Source: Paraspadella gotoi
Lineage: Eukaryota > Chaetognatha
Assembly: GCA_051294375.1 (NCBI GenBank)
Contig: CM119264.1
Span: 14,105,323-14,169,322 of the forward strand
Direction: 5' to 3'
DNA: 64,000 bases
The notes beneath the pieces are model-generated. The model was not told where the DNA came from. It worked only from the letters and a program-made list of their open reading frames with translations, and did not search any database. The position numbers and the translations under genes were made by a program. Shown here one piece after another: positions 21,348 to 34,973 of the stretch (position 1 is the stretch's first letter; every line of letters starts with the position of its first letter).

Positions 21348-21724
21348 TGAGAGAGAGAGAAGAGTAGAGAGGATGAGATGAGTATAAGTAGTACCGCTTC
21401 GCACAGAACCCATTCCCTTCCAGGATTCCCAGGCGGTGGGGCTTTACTCCAATATTTCTCTCGATCTCAAATCGATGTCCGTGTCGGGTCCAGCGAAAAT
21501 TAATAGGAAGAAAGTGAAAAAAAAGAAAGAAAAAAGTGGAAAAAAAGGAGAAGAATTGAATTCATTATGCACTTCTTTTTCTCATAACGGAACATAACGG
21601 CGTCAATTCACTTACCACATAAACAACGAGAAACAGGAGGATAAACGCAGGGAAAGAGTGGAGAGCGTGTGAAGGCGTGTGACTGCGTGGTGAATTGCGT
21701 GATAACTTTGTAAAGGAGAGAGAG

Positions 21725-21772
<48 letters not shown>

Positions 21773-21840
21773 GAGAGAAGAGAGGAAATAAACTGCGCTT
21801 TTTGGACGGCTGTCATACTTGAGAGAGAGAGGAGAGGAGT

Positions 21841-21887
<47 letters not shown>

Positions 21888-24800
21888 AGAGAGAGAGAGA
21901 GGAGAAGCGACTGTTTTTATTTATTTCTTTGTGGGTCGCGAACACAAAGCATTGAAATTTTCTTTGACTTCTTTTATGAGATGGAGGGGTCAGAGAGCGC
22001 AAGCGAATAAAAATCTAAAAATATCAACGGAATAGTAAACTAAAAGGAAAACAGATGAGATTGAAGAGTCTTAAAATGACAGGAAGAAAAGCGGAAGGAG
22101 GAAATATGAGATTCGCTAAAGAAATACGTAACATGTATCATTGACGGGTATGGCAATTTCATTTGTCAAATCTCAAGTAATAACGTGCACTATTATTATT
22201 TATATTGTATTATTTTTTTTTTTGGCTAGGCCTTCTGTTCTTATCTCCCACTCTCACTCAGCGCTGCAGCATCGAAAACATCCATGATTATATTTATAAA
22301 TAATTCATTTCGTTAAAACTTTCAAACTGAGAGACGGCGCTATCTTGTATTGTTTATTCAAATCTAAATTCATGTTGTTTTTTTTTTATATATATATATT
22401 AATTTAATATACTCTTTTTTTTTCAGTCTTTCTTTTTAATTTTTATGTTTGTTTTTAATTTCATTCATTTTTTTATTGGAGCGATTATTGGAGCGATAGA
22501 TCGAGTTTGTGATATATATAGTTGATATCACGTCAGATTCAACCATATATATTCAATTCATTCATTTCTATTCTTTCCTTTCTTATATTCTTTTCTTTTT
22601 TCTTTCACATATCCTTATTATCCTATTTCTATCTTTTCTTTCTTTCTTATCATTATTTTATTCATATTTTACTTTTTTTTTACTTTTTTGTTGCTTTCTT
22701 TCTTGCTTTAAATGTTTATTTTTTGTTTGCATTCAGTTTTTTTGTTATTTTCTGCCTTTAAATTTTTTATCTTTATTTTTTATTTATATATTTCTTCGTT
22801 TATTTTTTTGTTTGCTTTCTGAATTTTTGTTTTCCACCTTCCTATGTACTAAGAAACCCCGCAAAGGTGAGAAAGTCACACTTACCTAATCGCAGTTCAT
22901 AAGTACTAAGCATGAGAATCCTGACATAAGACCGTCCAAAGTTGGAAACCAACCTTTTTACAGTAACCAGATCGCTCACACTGTTTTCAACGGCTAAAAA
23001 AATTAAGGGATAAAGAAATAAATAATAAAAAAAACTAATTCGTTTTCACCTCCGTTAAACAAAACTCTCGCCGGAAAATTATGAAAGGACAAAATAGAAA
23101 TAAAAGGCAAAACAAAAAAAAGAGGAAAGAAAAGAGAACGACAGAAAAACCCGAAAATAAGAAAATCAAATTAAAATCGAATGAGGAAGAATAAAGGGTG
23201 AGGAGATAAGAAAGAAATTGGCGATTGATAAGGTTAGAAAAAGGAAACGGTGGGGAAAAGATAGAGAAGAAAAAACAAAAAAATAAAAAAGAAAAGAACA
23301 GTAAGAATAAAAAGGAGAAAAGAAAAGTCAAAAAGGAAAAAAAAGAAAAGGAGAAGTTTAAACAGCAAAGGATTAATGGGAACTTCCAGCCGACGAGGAT
23401 TCTTTTCGAGGAGGATGAACAGGGGGGGGGTAAAAAAAGGGGGGGCAGGGAGATAAATGAAAATGGGGGGGAAGTGGAATAATTTTAAGGAAGAAATGAA
23501 AGAATTGGAGGAAGAAGAGAAATTTAAGGCTGATTAGGGAAAAGGGGGAAATTAATATCAAGAAAAAAGGGAAGAAATGAAAAAGAAACAAAGGGAAGGG
23601 AATGCTGAGAAGGAAGGAAAGAGAAAGGAAGGTATGGGGGGGTAAAAAGAGAGGAACGAATTACTTTTCAAGTCGATCCCTGATCACGGTTAAGATCGAT
23701 CCGAATTTGATTCCAATCGGGAAAAGACGATTCGGATCAAGGAGAAGAGAAGAAAAACAAAAGTTAATCACGAAAGAGAAAAAGAAGTTTAGGTGTGCGA
23801 ATGTTGTCAATCCAAATTATAAATATATTAATCAATGATGAGTCCATAAAAAAATAAATTTTAACTTTTTCAATATAGGATATATAGTATATAGTAAATT
23901 AGTAATCGTGTTAATATTTTTTTTAAACTCATCTGGTAAACTTTTTGATCCGGCCAACCCATAATCGATAAAAATCGACATAACTTGAACGCAAGACGGT
24001 GGAGACGCGACCGTGGGACACCGGATGTAGCTTGTGGGCGTTGGCGAGGCGTGGCTGTGGGCCGCTCCGACGGAGGGTGGGAACGAGACCGGATCCCGTT
24101 GCGCCCTTTTTTCCTTTTATGGTAATTGCCTCTTTTTATGATCGTCAGAGGACTTCACCACGCCGGCGCGCCGCCGCGCCGCCGCGGCGCGCCGACACGC
24201 AAGCAGCCGGTGTAAACGAATTTGGAAGGATTGACGAGAAGGGCGGGAGGATTTTTTTTTTCTTAACCGAGAATGAAAAATAAAATTTAACTTTTAATTA
24301 ATCCTAAAATTTTCGCACAACCGGCGTGAAAACCTCACGAGCGCGGCGTGAATTAAGGGGAGGTTGGAAACTCGAGCTCCCAACGCTTACTCGTTTTCTC
24401 AAGCTGAATTCGGTAGAATGTGAGTATTTAAGTTGAGGTTTTGGTTCACGTACGAAGCGACGGTTAAAATCCGAACTGTGGCTTCGTGAGATTGTCGAAA
24501 ACCTATGGACGAAATAACAATTAGTGCATTGGTTAGACCATTGTTTTTCTGAAAAGACTTAGAGAAAAGAAGGTGTGAGATTCTCCGGAGGAAACGATTT
24601 TCTCGCCCCCCCTGACGGAGTCTATGTGGACGTATGGGGAAGAGGGTGGCAATCCCCGGAGGGGGGCGTGGCTTCCCGATTTTGGGAGATCAAGTCCTTG
24701 AATTTTTGAAACCTCTAAAGTATTCGGGAATCGGGAAGGTCCTTTTCGAATTGAAAACGGATAGGAAGAGGAGGAAGGAGGTGGAGAAGAAGAAGAAGGA

Positions 24801-25563
24801 AAGAAAAGAAGAAAAGAGAGAAAAACAGAGGGGGAAGAGGAGGTGGAAATGGAGGAAGAAGATGAGGAAAGAAAAGAAGAAAGAGAGAAAAAACAGAGGG
24901 GAGAGGAAGAGGAGGTGGAAGTGGAAGAAAGAAGAAGGGGAAAAGAAAAGAAAGAAAAGAGAAAACAGATGAGGAAGAGGAGGTGGAAAATAGGAGGAAG
25001 AAGAAGGAGGAAGAAAGAAGAAAGAAAGGGGGAAAGAGAAAAAGGAAGGAGGAGGTGGAGGAAGAAGAAAGAAGGAACGAAAAGAAGAAAGAGAGAAAAA
25101 CAGAGGGGGAGAGGAAGAGGAGGTGGAAGTGAGGAAAGAAGAAGAAGGAAAGAAAAGAAGAAAGAGAGAAAAAAACAGATGAGGAAAGGAGGTGGAAGTG
25201 GGAGGAAGAAGAAGGAGGAAAGAAAAAGAAGAAAGGAGAAAAATAGATAGGGGAAAGGAGGTGGAAATGGAGGAAGAAGAAAGGGGAAAGAAAGAAGGAA
25301 GAGAAAAAACAGATGAGGAAGAGGATGGTGGAAATGGAAGAAGAAGAAGGAGGAAAAGAAAAGAAGGAAGAGAGAAAACAGATGAGGAATAGGAGGTGGA
25401 AATGGAGGAAGAAGAAGGAGGAAACAAAAGAAGGAAGAGAGCAACAGAGGAAGGGAAGAGAAAGAAGGAGGAGGAAGGTGGAGGAAGACGAAGAAGGAAA
25501 GAAAAGAAGAAAGAGAGAAAAAGCAGAGGGGAAGAGGAAGAGGAGGTGGAAGTGGAGGAAGAC
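20329..25563 (+). repeat. Tandem segmental duplication 1, second copy
   Basis: Second copy of 13380-19706. It carries scattered one-base indels relative to the first copy even in unique sequence, lacks the 1.9 kb segment (junction inside a GA tract at about 21830-21905) and has scrambled microsatellites. The simplest reading is a less accurate long-read version of the same locus or of the other haplotype. A true recent duplication is the alternative. Confidence 0.8.
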
Positions 25564-25628
25564 NNNNNNNNNNNNNNNNNNNNNNNNNGAAGAAGAAGGA
25601 AAGAAAAGAAGAAAGAGAGAAAAACAGA
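24765..25628. repeat. Purine-rich minisatellite, second array
   Basis: About a dozen units of the 66 bp purine minisatellite, with a 25-N gap at 25564-25588. Ends at ACAGATGTTGAATTCG, where unique sequence begins. Same unit as at 19645-20305. Confidence 0.85.
25564..25588. other. Sequence gap (25 N)
   Basis: Fixed-length 25-N filler inside the purine minisatellite. Gaps of the same length at 47893 and 53529 suggest a scaffolder's default for joins of unknown size. Confidence 0.95.
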
Positions 25629-25939
25629 TGTTGAATTCGACCTCGATTCTTCGGGTTTCAACGAACTCGAATGGCTTTTTGTTAAGACGAAATTCAACTA
25701 TTTGAATAATTTTTACATATTTAATATGTTAAAGGGCTTAACTTGAATATGTCACGACAAAAGTTTTTTTTAACGAGGAAACGAAAAACAAAAGTTTTAA
25801 GTTAAAAGCAGAAAATTATCCAAATCAAAAATAGAAGGACTTTTTATTTGTTTCTTATTTTAAAGAAACATTTACGTAAGAAGACTGGGATTTCAACATG
25901 AAACCAAAAAAATTTACTTATTTGAATGTTTAGATTGTT

Positions 25940-26160
25940 AGATTGGCTTTTAAGTCGGACCTCCTTATAATTCACTTTGTCGGTCCGACGGTCCGCCACC
26001 TTAATCTTGTCGGGCANNNNNNNNNNAGCTGGATATGAAGTTGAGATGGAATCGTGTGGAAATGAGTTTATATGGAAAAAACAAAAAAATATATTTCATT
26101 ATTTGAACACCAATTACTCATGAGTGGATTAAGCAGAAAATCAAGTTTTGATGGAATCTT
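25940..26160 (-). repeat. Second copy of the SLC5-intron repeat, inverted
   Basis: The reverse complement matches 1980-2480: the GCCCGAC...GTCCGACTTAAAAGCC end and the AAACTCATTTCCAC/GATTCCATC block are shared. A 10-N gap (26017-26026) interrupts it, so the assembly also broke here. Together the two copies show an interspersed repeat family of unknown class. Confidence 0.55.
26017..26026. other. Sequence gap (10 N)
   Basis: Ten unknown bases within the dispersed repeat at 25940-26160. Confidence 0.95.
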
Positions 26161-26195
26161 TTTCTTTTTATATTAAATGTAAATGCAAGATGTAT

Positions 26196-26326
26196 AAATT
26201 AATCAAATAATTAATCAGTTAATTAATCAATCAAAACAAACAAGTTAATTAATTAATTTACTAATTAATTAATTAACTTGAATTAATTAATTAATTATTA
26301 ATTAATTAATTATTAATTATTTAATT
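26196..26326. repeat. (TTAA/ATTA)n low-complexity DNA
   Basis: Self-complementary TTAATTAATTAA-type sequence, able to fold on itself. No coding content. Confidence 0.8.
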
Positions 26327-26717
26327 ACCGATAATGATCTTGGGCAGATCCGACATTGTTTGCTCAAATTTGTTTTACATTTAATTGTTTTGTTCAAGTT
26401 AAATATTTTTTTAAATACTTAGTTAGTATTCCGCGATTCTTGAAAAAATTACATTTTGATGCTTAATTGAAAGTTAAATTAATTATAATTTTGTTAATGA
26501 ATCTTTTTTCTTTTTTTTCCATTCTTTTTAAGCTACATATTTCTTTTTTGTTTCTTTTTTCAATTAAAAAAAATACTGTAAAACAAAAAAATTAACAAGA
26601 GACAAACATCAATCTAAAATTGGTTAAATCGGTTTGTCATTTAAAAAATAAAAAAAAGTTTGAATCGAAGGCGACGAGTTTCTTGTCTCCAAGTGTGAAT
26701 CCTTTGCTGCCAAATTG

Positions 26718-26719
<2 letters not shown>

Positions 26720-26803
<84 letters not shown>
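26720..26803. repeat. (TC)42 microsatellite
   Basis: 84 bp of perfect TC repeats, followed by a GC-rich stretch (26880-27070) with GGCGGC repeats. Frames crossing it read as Ser/Leu runs and are not considered genes. Confidence 0.95.
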
Positions 26804-26808
<5 letters not shown>

Positions 26809-27160
26809 TTTTCCCCCTCGGCCTTCCTTTAGCATTTTGTGTTGTGTTGTTTTTGCAGAGGGCGAATCATTCAATCACTGACAACAAGGAAGCGGCGGCG
26901 GTCGAGGCGGCAGCGGCGGCTGAGGCGGTGCTGCAGCTGGCGTGGCCTGTCGACGCCGGGCGGACGTCGACCAGCCACCCATCAAACGATGACACCGGGA
27001 TTTTTTTTTCAATGTAAAGATATTCATTGTGGCGGCTTCTTTGAGGCGATGGGGCGCGGTCGGTAGAGGGGACTGAGTGTCCGGCATCAGGATAACTACA
27101 TAAAAAGATTTAATGGTCACTAAGACGAAGCGCCTCATAAATTTTCAGAAAATTTTCAGA

Positions 27161-27161
27161 A

Positions 27162-27245
<84 letters not shown>

Positions 27246-27341
27246 ACAAATGAATGAATTAATTAATAAAAGAAAGAAAGAAAAAAAGAAAGAAAGAAAA
27301 AAAGAACAAATGAATGAATGAATGAATGAATAAATTAATGA

Positions 27342-27411
<70 letters not shown>
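27161..27411. repeat. (GAAA)n microsatellite cluster
   Basis: Two long (AAAG) runs (27161-27245 and 27341-27411) separated by GAAT repeats and a shorter AAAG run, all in one orientation. Confidence 0.9.
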
Positions 27412-27412
<1 letters not shown>

Positions 27413-27419
27413 GAAGGTA

Positions 27420-28078
27420 ATCGCCGTGTTTGTGGCGGCATTAGAAGAGAAGACGGGTCAAGAGTTATGGTTTCTCTTGGTCGTTCTCCCCCCTTTCTAC
27501 CCTCACTGCCGCTCAGTCCCCCCCCCCGAGTTCACCTCCCCTTGCCCCACTTTTTTCCGCTTTCACGGATGCCTTATCGAGGAAAAGAGGTTTTTTCTAA
27601 GGATTTAGTAGTTTCTCCGGAGGTCAGGATTTTACTTAAGGTAATTTTTGTTTCTAAAAGTTTAAGGTCCTCACTCCTCATTATTAGATCGTTTAATGAT
27701 AATTAAGTTATCAGATCTAATGAATTCGTCTTTTTAGTCAAGACCATACAGTCCGTAAACGTATTGTCTTGAAAAAAGGGTTCAAAAAGAGAGCAAAGAG
27801 TTCGAATCTCTCCCTCAAAGTTCGAGTCTCTCGAAAAAAGGGTCCGAGGCCCTCGAAGAGTTTGAGTCCCTTCCAAGGGTCGCACCTCGTTTAAAGGTCG
27901 AGCCGGCGATAAAAAATGGATGTGACCGGCATAACACTAAAGCCGATGATGCCTTTTTCGCTGTTTTGCTGGGGAAGAGAGAAGAGAAGAGAGAGAGTGT
28001 AAGGGCTAAGGGGGAAGACTGAATGTCATAATGAGTTAGTTTGTGTGAGAGAGAGAGAGAAGAGAGAAGAGAGAGAGA

Positions 28079-28137
<59 letters not shown>

Positions 28138-29140
28138 AGAGAGAGAGAAGAAAGGCGAAAGGAGAATAACCGATCAAATTTAAAATGTTCCACATGGGTG
28201 ATTAAAAAACGTGCCATCCTTTCTGCATCACAAAAAAAGGCAAAGCAGGCCAACTACAAAAAAAAAGCAACAAAAAACTAAAAAAAAAACTGAAAACGAA
28301 AAAGAGCAGAAACCAGGCAGCAATAACAGGAAAAGCTCCACCGAAAAAAAGAGAGAAAGAAAAAAAGATTCAAGGTTGGAGCCGAAGGTTTCGCCCCTCA
28401 ACTAATTCCGCTTGTCTCTCACTCGCGAAATGGAGATAAATGATGTAGAGCGGGATACAAGGGTCGCCAACCAAAGAAAAACCATGGAAACAAGAAAACA
28501 AAATTGGGCGAGAGAAGCGGGAAGTGGGGTGGGGGGGGTGAGGGGCGGGAAGAGAGAAAAAGGCCCTCCCCACGAAAGAGGAGGCAGGGCAGAAAAGTGG
28601 GAAGGAGGAAAAGAGCAATCGGGGAATATAGTATGAAGAAAGAGAGTTTAATGACTGAAAAAATGATTTCCAATGAAGAAGCGAAGAAAGAAAGTATTAA
28701 TTTTTTTAAATATATAAATTATATAAAAAAAATAGGAAAAAATAGGAAAAAAACTTGTTCTTAAAAAATTTAAAAATGTCCAAGAATATAAAAAAATAGA
28801 AAATAATTTTCGGGAATATCAGAAGTGTCTCAGGGCACGCGTATCTTACTTTTTAGTTTCCCCCTGTATATCGTTTAGTAAATTTATTATTTATTTTTTG
28901 GTTGTATGTATCAATTTCAAATACGCGTTTGGGGAACAAGGAACTGGAGACTGTCAGGTGAAGGGCTGAAAGAGGAGACTGTGATTCACAGTGTGAATGG
29001 TTGAAAGTGGAGAGTTCAAGAGTAATGAGCGATAGTGAGTCGGGTGAAGAGCGAGGCGCCCAAGTTCCTCGCAGGGATTACATTAAATTTGTAACGAGTA
29101 AAGGAAATATAAAATGAAAGCAAGAATGAAAATAAAAATA
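27420..29140. other. Spacer with GA tract, no recognisable gene
   Basis: Contains a GA-rich tract at 28047-28149 and short degenerate repeats of TCGAGTCTCTC type around 27795-27880. Frames of up to about 126 codons exist, but all are composition-driven or lack support. Nothing else stands out. Confidence 0.5.
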
Positions 29141-29141
29141 A

Positions 29142-29237
<96 letters not shown>

Positions 29238-29238
29238 A
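29141..29238. repeat. (AAAG)n microsatellite
   Basis: About 98 bp of AAAG repeats, decaying into poly-A with G interruptions. Confidence 0.9.
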
Positions 29239-29239
29239 A

Positions 29240-31892
29240 AAAAAAGAAAAAGAAGAAAAAAAAAAGTGATAAGAGATTTGACATCAATTTAGGTTTTTCT
29301 CCTCCGGCAGCCATTAATACTACTTGGGGTAAAAAGTAAGGGTCGTGAACGGAGAGAAAGTTGAAACCTTCAGCCCGAAACTAAAAAGAAAAAATGGTCT
29401 TCGGTTTTTGGCTATATTAAATTTTTGTTAGATTTTTTTTTTCGATGGGTAATATAGTATCTTGTTAAGTAAGAACGTGTGTGAACAAAATATCTCCGCC
29501 CCCGATAAAAGGCGTCTGTAATGAAGAATACTCCTGAACAAACGCATCGCTTTGTGACATATCAGTTGTCTTTTTTTAATCATTGTTTACTACTTTATGA
29601 ATGATAGAGCCATCTCAACGACTAATTATTTCAAACGAAAGATTTTCTGCAAATAATTTACGGGGGCAACAGAAAGCAATGAAGATGAAAACTGGCCAAC
29701 GATACAAAGAGACGAAGATCAGGGAGGCTGTGGACGGTGGGCGCGCCTTTCGCATGAGCGGGAAAACGAATCGGCGATTCGAGACTTTGATCCTTGCAGA
29801 AACAAAAGACGGACGGGAAAAAATTCCCTCGGCTTAAATCGCGTTAGTCTGTTCGCATTCTTTATATATATATATATTCACGGAAAATAAAAAGAAAAGA
29901 GAAAGGTGAATAAGAAGGAAAAAAACGAAAGGGAAAAAAAATCAACATTATTCACGATTAAAAGACAATCAACGTTAAAGTTCCTTTTTCTCTCACCAGC
30001 CTCTTTTCAATTTATAAGAAGGGACGGAAAGAGAAGTGATTGAGAGAGAGAGAGAGAGAGAAAGAAGGGGGGGGTTAAAAAAATTCAATTTGTTCCTAAG
30101 ATGAGGCCACCGTTTCTCTTCTTTTAATGGCACGAAAAAAAAGTAGCACCGCAGAAGAGAAATTGAAAACAGATGATATCACGTCAGCGCGAGCGGCCCT
30201 TTCGTTAATCCGGCCAACTAGTTTTTGGATAAAGAGATATTGAGAAGAAATCGGAGAGAGCAAAGGTGGAGATAAAATAAGTTACATCACACCACATCAC
30301 GCAAAACATTGTCGTTGAATTTTTATTACGAAATATATGTATTCCTATGTACTTATATTATTAATATTGTTGAACATAAACTTTTGCCAAACGTCGGAAT
30401 GTAATCAAAAAAATTTCATCAAAATGAGAGAAATACACACAGTAAGTAATTGCAAATTTCAAGGAAACAGAGCATTAACTTTTTGATTTAAGTAGTTCGA
30501 TAACTACATGCAAAATAGAAAGCTTGAATCCTGAAAATAATTTCAGACATGCGTTAAAACTCGCAGCCACAAAGGAACAACCAAAGAAGAGACATTCGAA
30601 AAAAAATGACGTAACCACCAAAAAACACACACAGTTCGACAATAAAAGCTCTGACAAAAAAAAGTTCAGCAAACCATTAAAGTACAAACAAATCCAAAAC
30701 TTCTAACAAAGTCGTCCGACCACAAAATCGTTAAACAGACACTCGAGACAAACAAATAAAAATCAAACTAACAAGCTCTTCGGACAAACAGACAGACGGA
30801 CAGACGTTAAGAGCCTTTGCTCCGTCATAAAACGCGAAAGGCAAAGGAAACGGAGGCTGAGTCCGCGACGAGTCTAAATGATATTCGTCTCGATTACCAT
30901 CGATGGCACCTGCGAGACTCGGAGATGCCGCCAAAGAGAAAGAGCAGATGCTGCCATGTTAGCCAGGCAACTAGAGAGCAGATGATGACGCTCCGTGTAG
31001 GGAAACGATAAAGCAGATGCTCAAGCGTGGGACAAGAGTTGATCGATGGCAAATGCCGATTCTTTTTTTTTTTGAGAGAGAGAAAATGGAAAAGACGTAA
31101 AATTGAAAAAAAAAATTAAAGACAAATAAAATATTGATCGGAAACCGACCTTTGCTTTCTTCAAGATCCTTTCCACTGTCTTGCATTCTTCAGTATTGTC
31201 GTCCTGGCAACAAAGACCACGACAAAATCTTGAAAGAACTGAGGGACCGTTGATTGGATGAGGTATTTGTTTGTTCCCATGAAAATAAGGAACGATTGAA
31301 TGGGCGGCTAAATGAATGAATGAGCCGAAAATAAAAAAAACTCGTGTTAAACAAAGCAGAGTCGACGTTATTTCAGATATAGTGGGTTTATTTGTAAAGG
31401 GGATGAACGACATAGATTTTATAATTATTTTTTTGCCGAGGATCCAACGAAAGAACGGGACAAACAATCCCAAACAGAGGACTGAGCTAACTTTAGTGAG
31501 CTTTAATTTGACTGTCAGTTTTTCTCTCTTTTCCTTGCGTTCGAATTTAGTGGTCAAAACTAAAGAAAAAACGAAACGGAAATGCCCGATTTGAAACGAC
31601 AACCACAGTGAGTCGAAAAGAGACTAGAACAAACTGACTGCCCGACAAACGTTGAGACGGACATTCGTACAGGTTTATTGCCTCTTCTCCTAATGGACCA
31701 TAGTCGCGTTTTAAACGACGTCGTTGGGGTTACAGTCAGTCGTAAGAACAGTGACCCCCCCTTGATGAGACTGGCAAGAGCGATTCTTTTTTCTCTGTGG
31801 AATTTCTTATTTATGGAATGACGTCTGCTTCTGACAAACGTAGGTTAAACAGCGCTCTATTTTCTTACGTTGACGTTCGCGTTGGCACGTAA
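29240..31892. other. Spacer without a supported gene
   Basis: Contains two small open stretches, 29601-29837 and 30817-31011 on the plus strand. The latter ends in a short basic peptide starting MPPKRKSRC at 30925. Neither has recognisable domains or convincing splice sites. GACAGACGGACAGACG-type short repeats occur near 30790. Confidence 0.4.
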
Positions 31893-33225
31893 GGATTTTA
31901 ATGACTTTTTTACCGTAGTAATGTTTAATTTATAAATAGTTATTAATTCAATTAATATAGAAAACTTCATTTATAAAGCTGCGAGTTAATAAAAGTGACT
32001 GTTAGAAAGTCAGAATTGAAAGCAGGGCTCTGCTATGTTATTATTGAAGGGGGATGGAGTCATTAAACAACCATGAAGGCATTAACCAACCATAGCCTTT
32101 TCAATTTGTTTATTTTTATGAAATTGGTGCGACAAATATAAAAATTATTCATCATATTAATAAATAAGCTATGGCTTCGCCTAGCAGGACCTGCAAGCTT
32201 TCAATCAAAACTCTCACACAATCTTGTTTATACACATATACACTCCAGGCTTCTCGATCAATAAAGTGGTATAATATTATAAAGAATGTTTCAATTGCGT
32301 AATATCTTGTTCCATAGTAGTACCATAAATCACGAGTGGATGATTCGCAATTGCGTCAATGATTTCTTCGATTTTCCACCGATTTTTTCCGGCGAAAGAA
32401 TTGAAGCGAAAGACTTTATTAAGAGGAGAAGAGTAAATTGAGGCCGGAGCGAGGAAAACGGAAGAAGGAAAGAAAAAAGGAAGAGAAATAAAAGGAAAAA
32501 AGGAGGGAGGAAAGTGAAGGAAAGGAAGGTAGGAAGAAAGAAATGGGGTAAAAAAAGAAAATTTAAGACGGACGAAAAAGGTCAGGAAGAAAGGGAGGGA
32601 GGAAAGGAAAAAGGAAGAAAATAGAAGAAAAGGGAGGGAGGAAAAAGAAAAAAGCAAAAGAAAAAAAGGAAATTAAAAAAGACGGACGAAAAAGGATAGG
32701 AGAAAGGGAGGGAGGAAAGAAGAAGGAAGGAAAAAAAGGAAGGGAGGAAGAAAGAAAAAGGGTGTAAAAAATAAAAATAGGGATAAAAAAAACCCGAAGA
32801 AATCTCGGAAGAAAGGAAGAAAGGAAGAAAGAAAAATGAGAAAAAAAAAAAGGAAAAAAAAGTAGAGAGAGACAGAAAAATTTTACTTGCGGCAGAAACT
32901 GTGGCGGGAAAACTGAAAATGACGTGTAAACGGAGATGGAATCGAAATGAGAATTGCAGGCGGCAATGGAAAAGCCCTTCTCACGTTTTTAATGCGGATG
33001 CAATAATTCAAGCGGAGACTTTCTCTGGTTTTCTCTCGATGAATTGCTTTTAGAATATCAACTGTTTCTGTTATTTATTGAAATTGGTTGTTTAATTTTA
33101 TTAATATTTTTTTTTATCAAACTTTATTTCGGCTTAAGCAATATTTCATTCAATTTTTTCTCTCTCTCTCGTCTTTATTCATTTGACGACGTTTTTCCCG
33201 AGGGAAACCTCTCCCCGCAATCTTT

Positions 33226-33240
33226 TCTCTCTCTCTCTCT

Positions 33241-33316
<76 letters not shown>
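33226..33316. repeat. (CT)n microsatellite
   Basis: About 90 bp of CT with single TT interruptions. The counterpart at 42712-42809 has different tract lengths. Confidence 0.9.
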
Positions 33317-33320
<4 letters not shown>

Positions 33321-34780
33321 CTTCATCTTTCTCGCCCGCCCCGTTTCCCCGAGGGTAGTCTCAGAATCGGAAATATTGCTTTGTCTGTCGGGCGTCAAAT
33401 AAATTCAAATCCTTTGACGACGAATTCTCACCTCCTTCACTTCCGCGCCTTACCTTCGCCTTACCTTCGCGCCCTTACCTTCGGGGGAAGGAAGATTTAA
33501 ACGGGGACAATGGGAACAATTTGGGAGAAAGAAAAGAGGAATGCAAAGAGAAAAGAGATTTTGAAGGAAAAAATTTGACGAAAATAGGATGAGAGGAAAT
33601 AGGAAATAGGAAATGATTATATATGATAATATGAGTTGGGCGAGGAAGGGACAAATGATCATTTTTTGTAATGCAATAGAAAATTTGTTAAAAATAAATA
33701 CATTAATAATATTAAACGATAATACATAAATATCAATACATAATTTTTAAATTTTTCAGAAAAACAAAGCTGAGTCTCTCTCGCTATTTACACTTTTGGT
33801 AGATAATTATAATTAGTTCCCACTGACAAGAAAACCTTTTACAAATTAAGCCTCGTCATAATATTTCAGTCTCTGTTATAAATCTCGTATATCATTTTTA
33901 TTTTTCTTTGTCTCTCTCTCTCTCTCTTTCTTTCTCTCTCCTCTCACGAATTCACGCACAAGGGAAGGAAAAAGAAATAAAGAGGAATAAAGAGGAGGCA
34001 CTCAAAAATGGGTTTTGAAGGAGGGAGGGCAAAGGGCCGATAACCCCCGGGTTATCTGATGGGATAAATAGCCAAAGTTTGAAGGATAAATATGTTGGAT
34101 TTGGGCCCATGGATTGAAGAGGGTTTACTGGAGCAAATGAATCAGAAAGTGAGAGGAGAAATTAAGTTGGAAAGTCACTCGAGATTTAGTCAGGATTTAG
34201 ACGTTTAGAGCGACGTCTGGATTTTATTTCCATTTTGATCAAATTTCCGATATTTAGTCGTCACTCGTCAGTATTATAATGGTCAACTTAAGAAATCGAG
34301 GCCTAATTAATAAATAATTATCCTTTACTGGATATCGTCATCGTCTTTAACATTGTTAATTACATTTAACTCTCGGACGTCTTCATCTTGGTCTTTATAG
34401 TCGAAATATATTTTCTCTTCTATCGTCGACGTGGCCGTAATAATAGTCGTCGTCGTCGTCGTCGTCGTCGTCGTTTCCACCGTTTCCTTACTCCTCGTCT
34501 CTGTCTCAGTCGCTGTCTCAGTCTCTCTCCCTGGGATCCGCTGCGTCGGCGGAAAAAGGCGAAGACCCGTTGACGGAGACAATCTGCTTCTGAAGCGATT
34601 AAGTCATCGTCGTCACGACGTCGTCGTCGTCGTCGTCGTCGTCTCTGCTTCCTTCGTCGAGATGATCAAATTGTTGTTGTTCTCGTCGTCGTTTTCTTTG
34701 ATATCATCGCCAAGAATCGTTTTGAAATATTTCTTTATCTAGAGAATGAGAAGACAGTGACGATAGAAATGCGAGAGATA

Positions 34781-34784
<4 letters not shown>

Positions 34785-34840
<56 letters not shown>

Positions 34841-34910
34841 CTATTCTATTTCTCTCACGCGAATCAGAATTCCTAGCTTTTCAGTGTTCTCTTCATAAAT
34901 CTTTTTAATC

Positions 34911-34968
<58 letters not shown>
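34785..34968. repeat. Two (CT)n microsatellites
   Basis: CT runs at about 34785-34837 and 34914-34968 with 75 bp of unique sequence between. The counterparts at 44291-44374 and 44450-44530 are broken by extra T and C residues. Confidence 0.9.

Positions 34969-34973
<5 letters not shown>

Noticed and set aside
24533-25697. 300-335 codon minus-strand frames rich in Ser, Phe and Leu
   Set aside because: Complement of the purine minisatellite, crossing N runs in one case; open because of composition.
30817-31011. Possible transposon first exon (MPPKRKSRC peptide)
   Set aside because: The basic peptide alone is too short and generic; no element ends or downstream exons were found.
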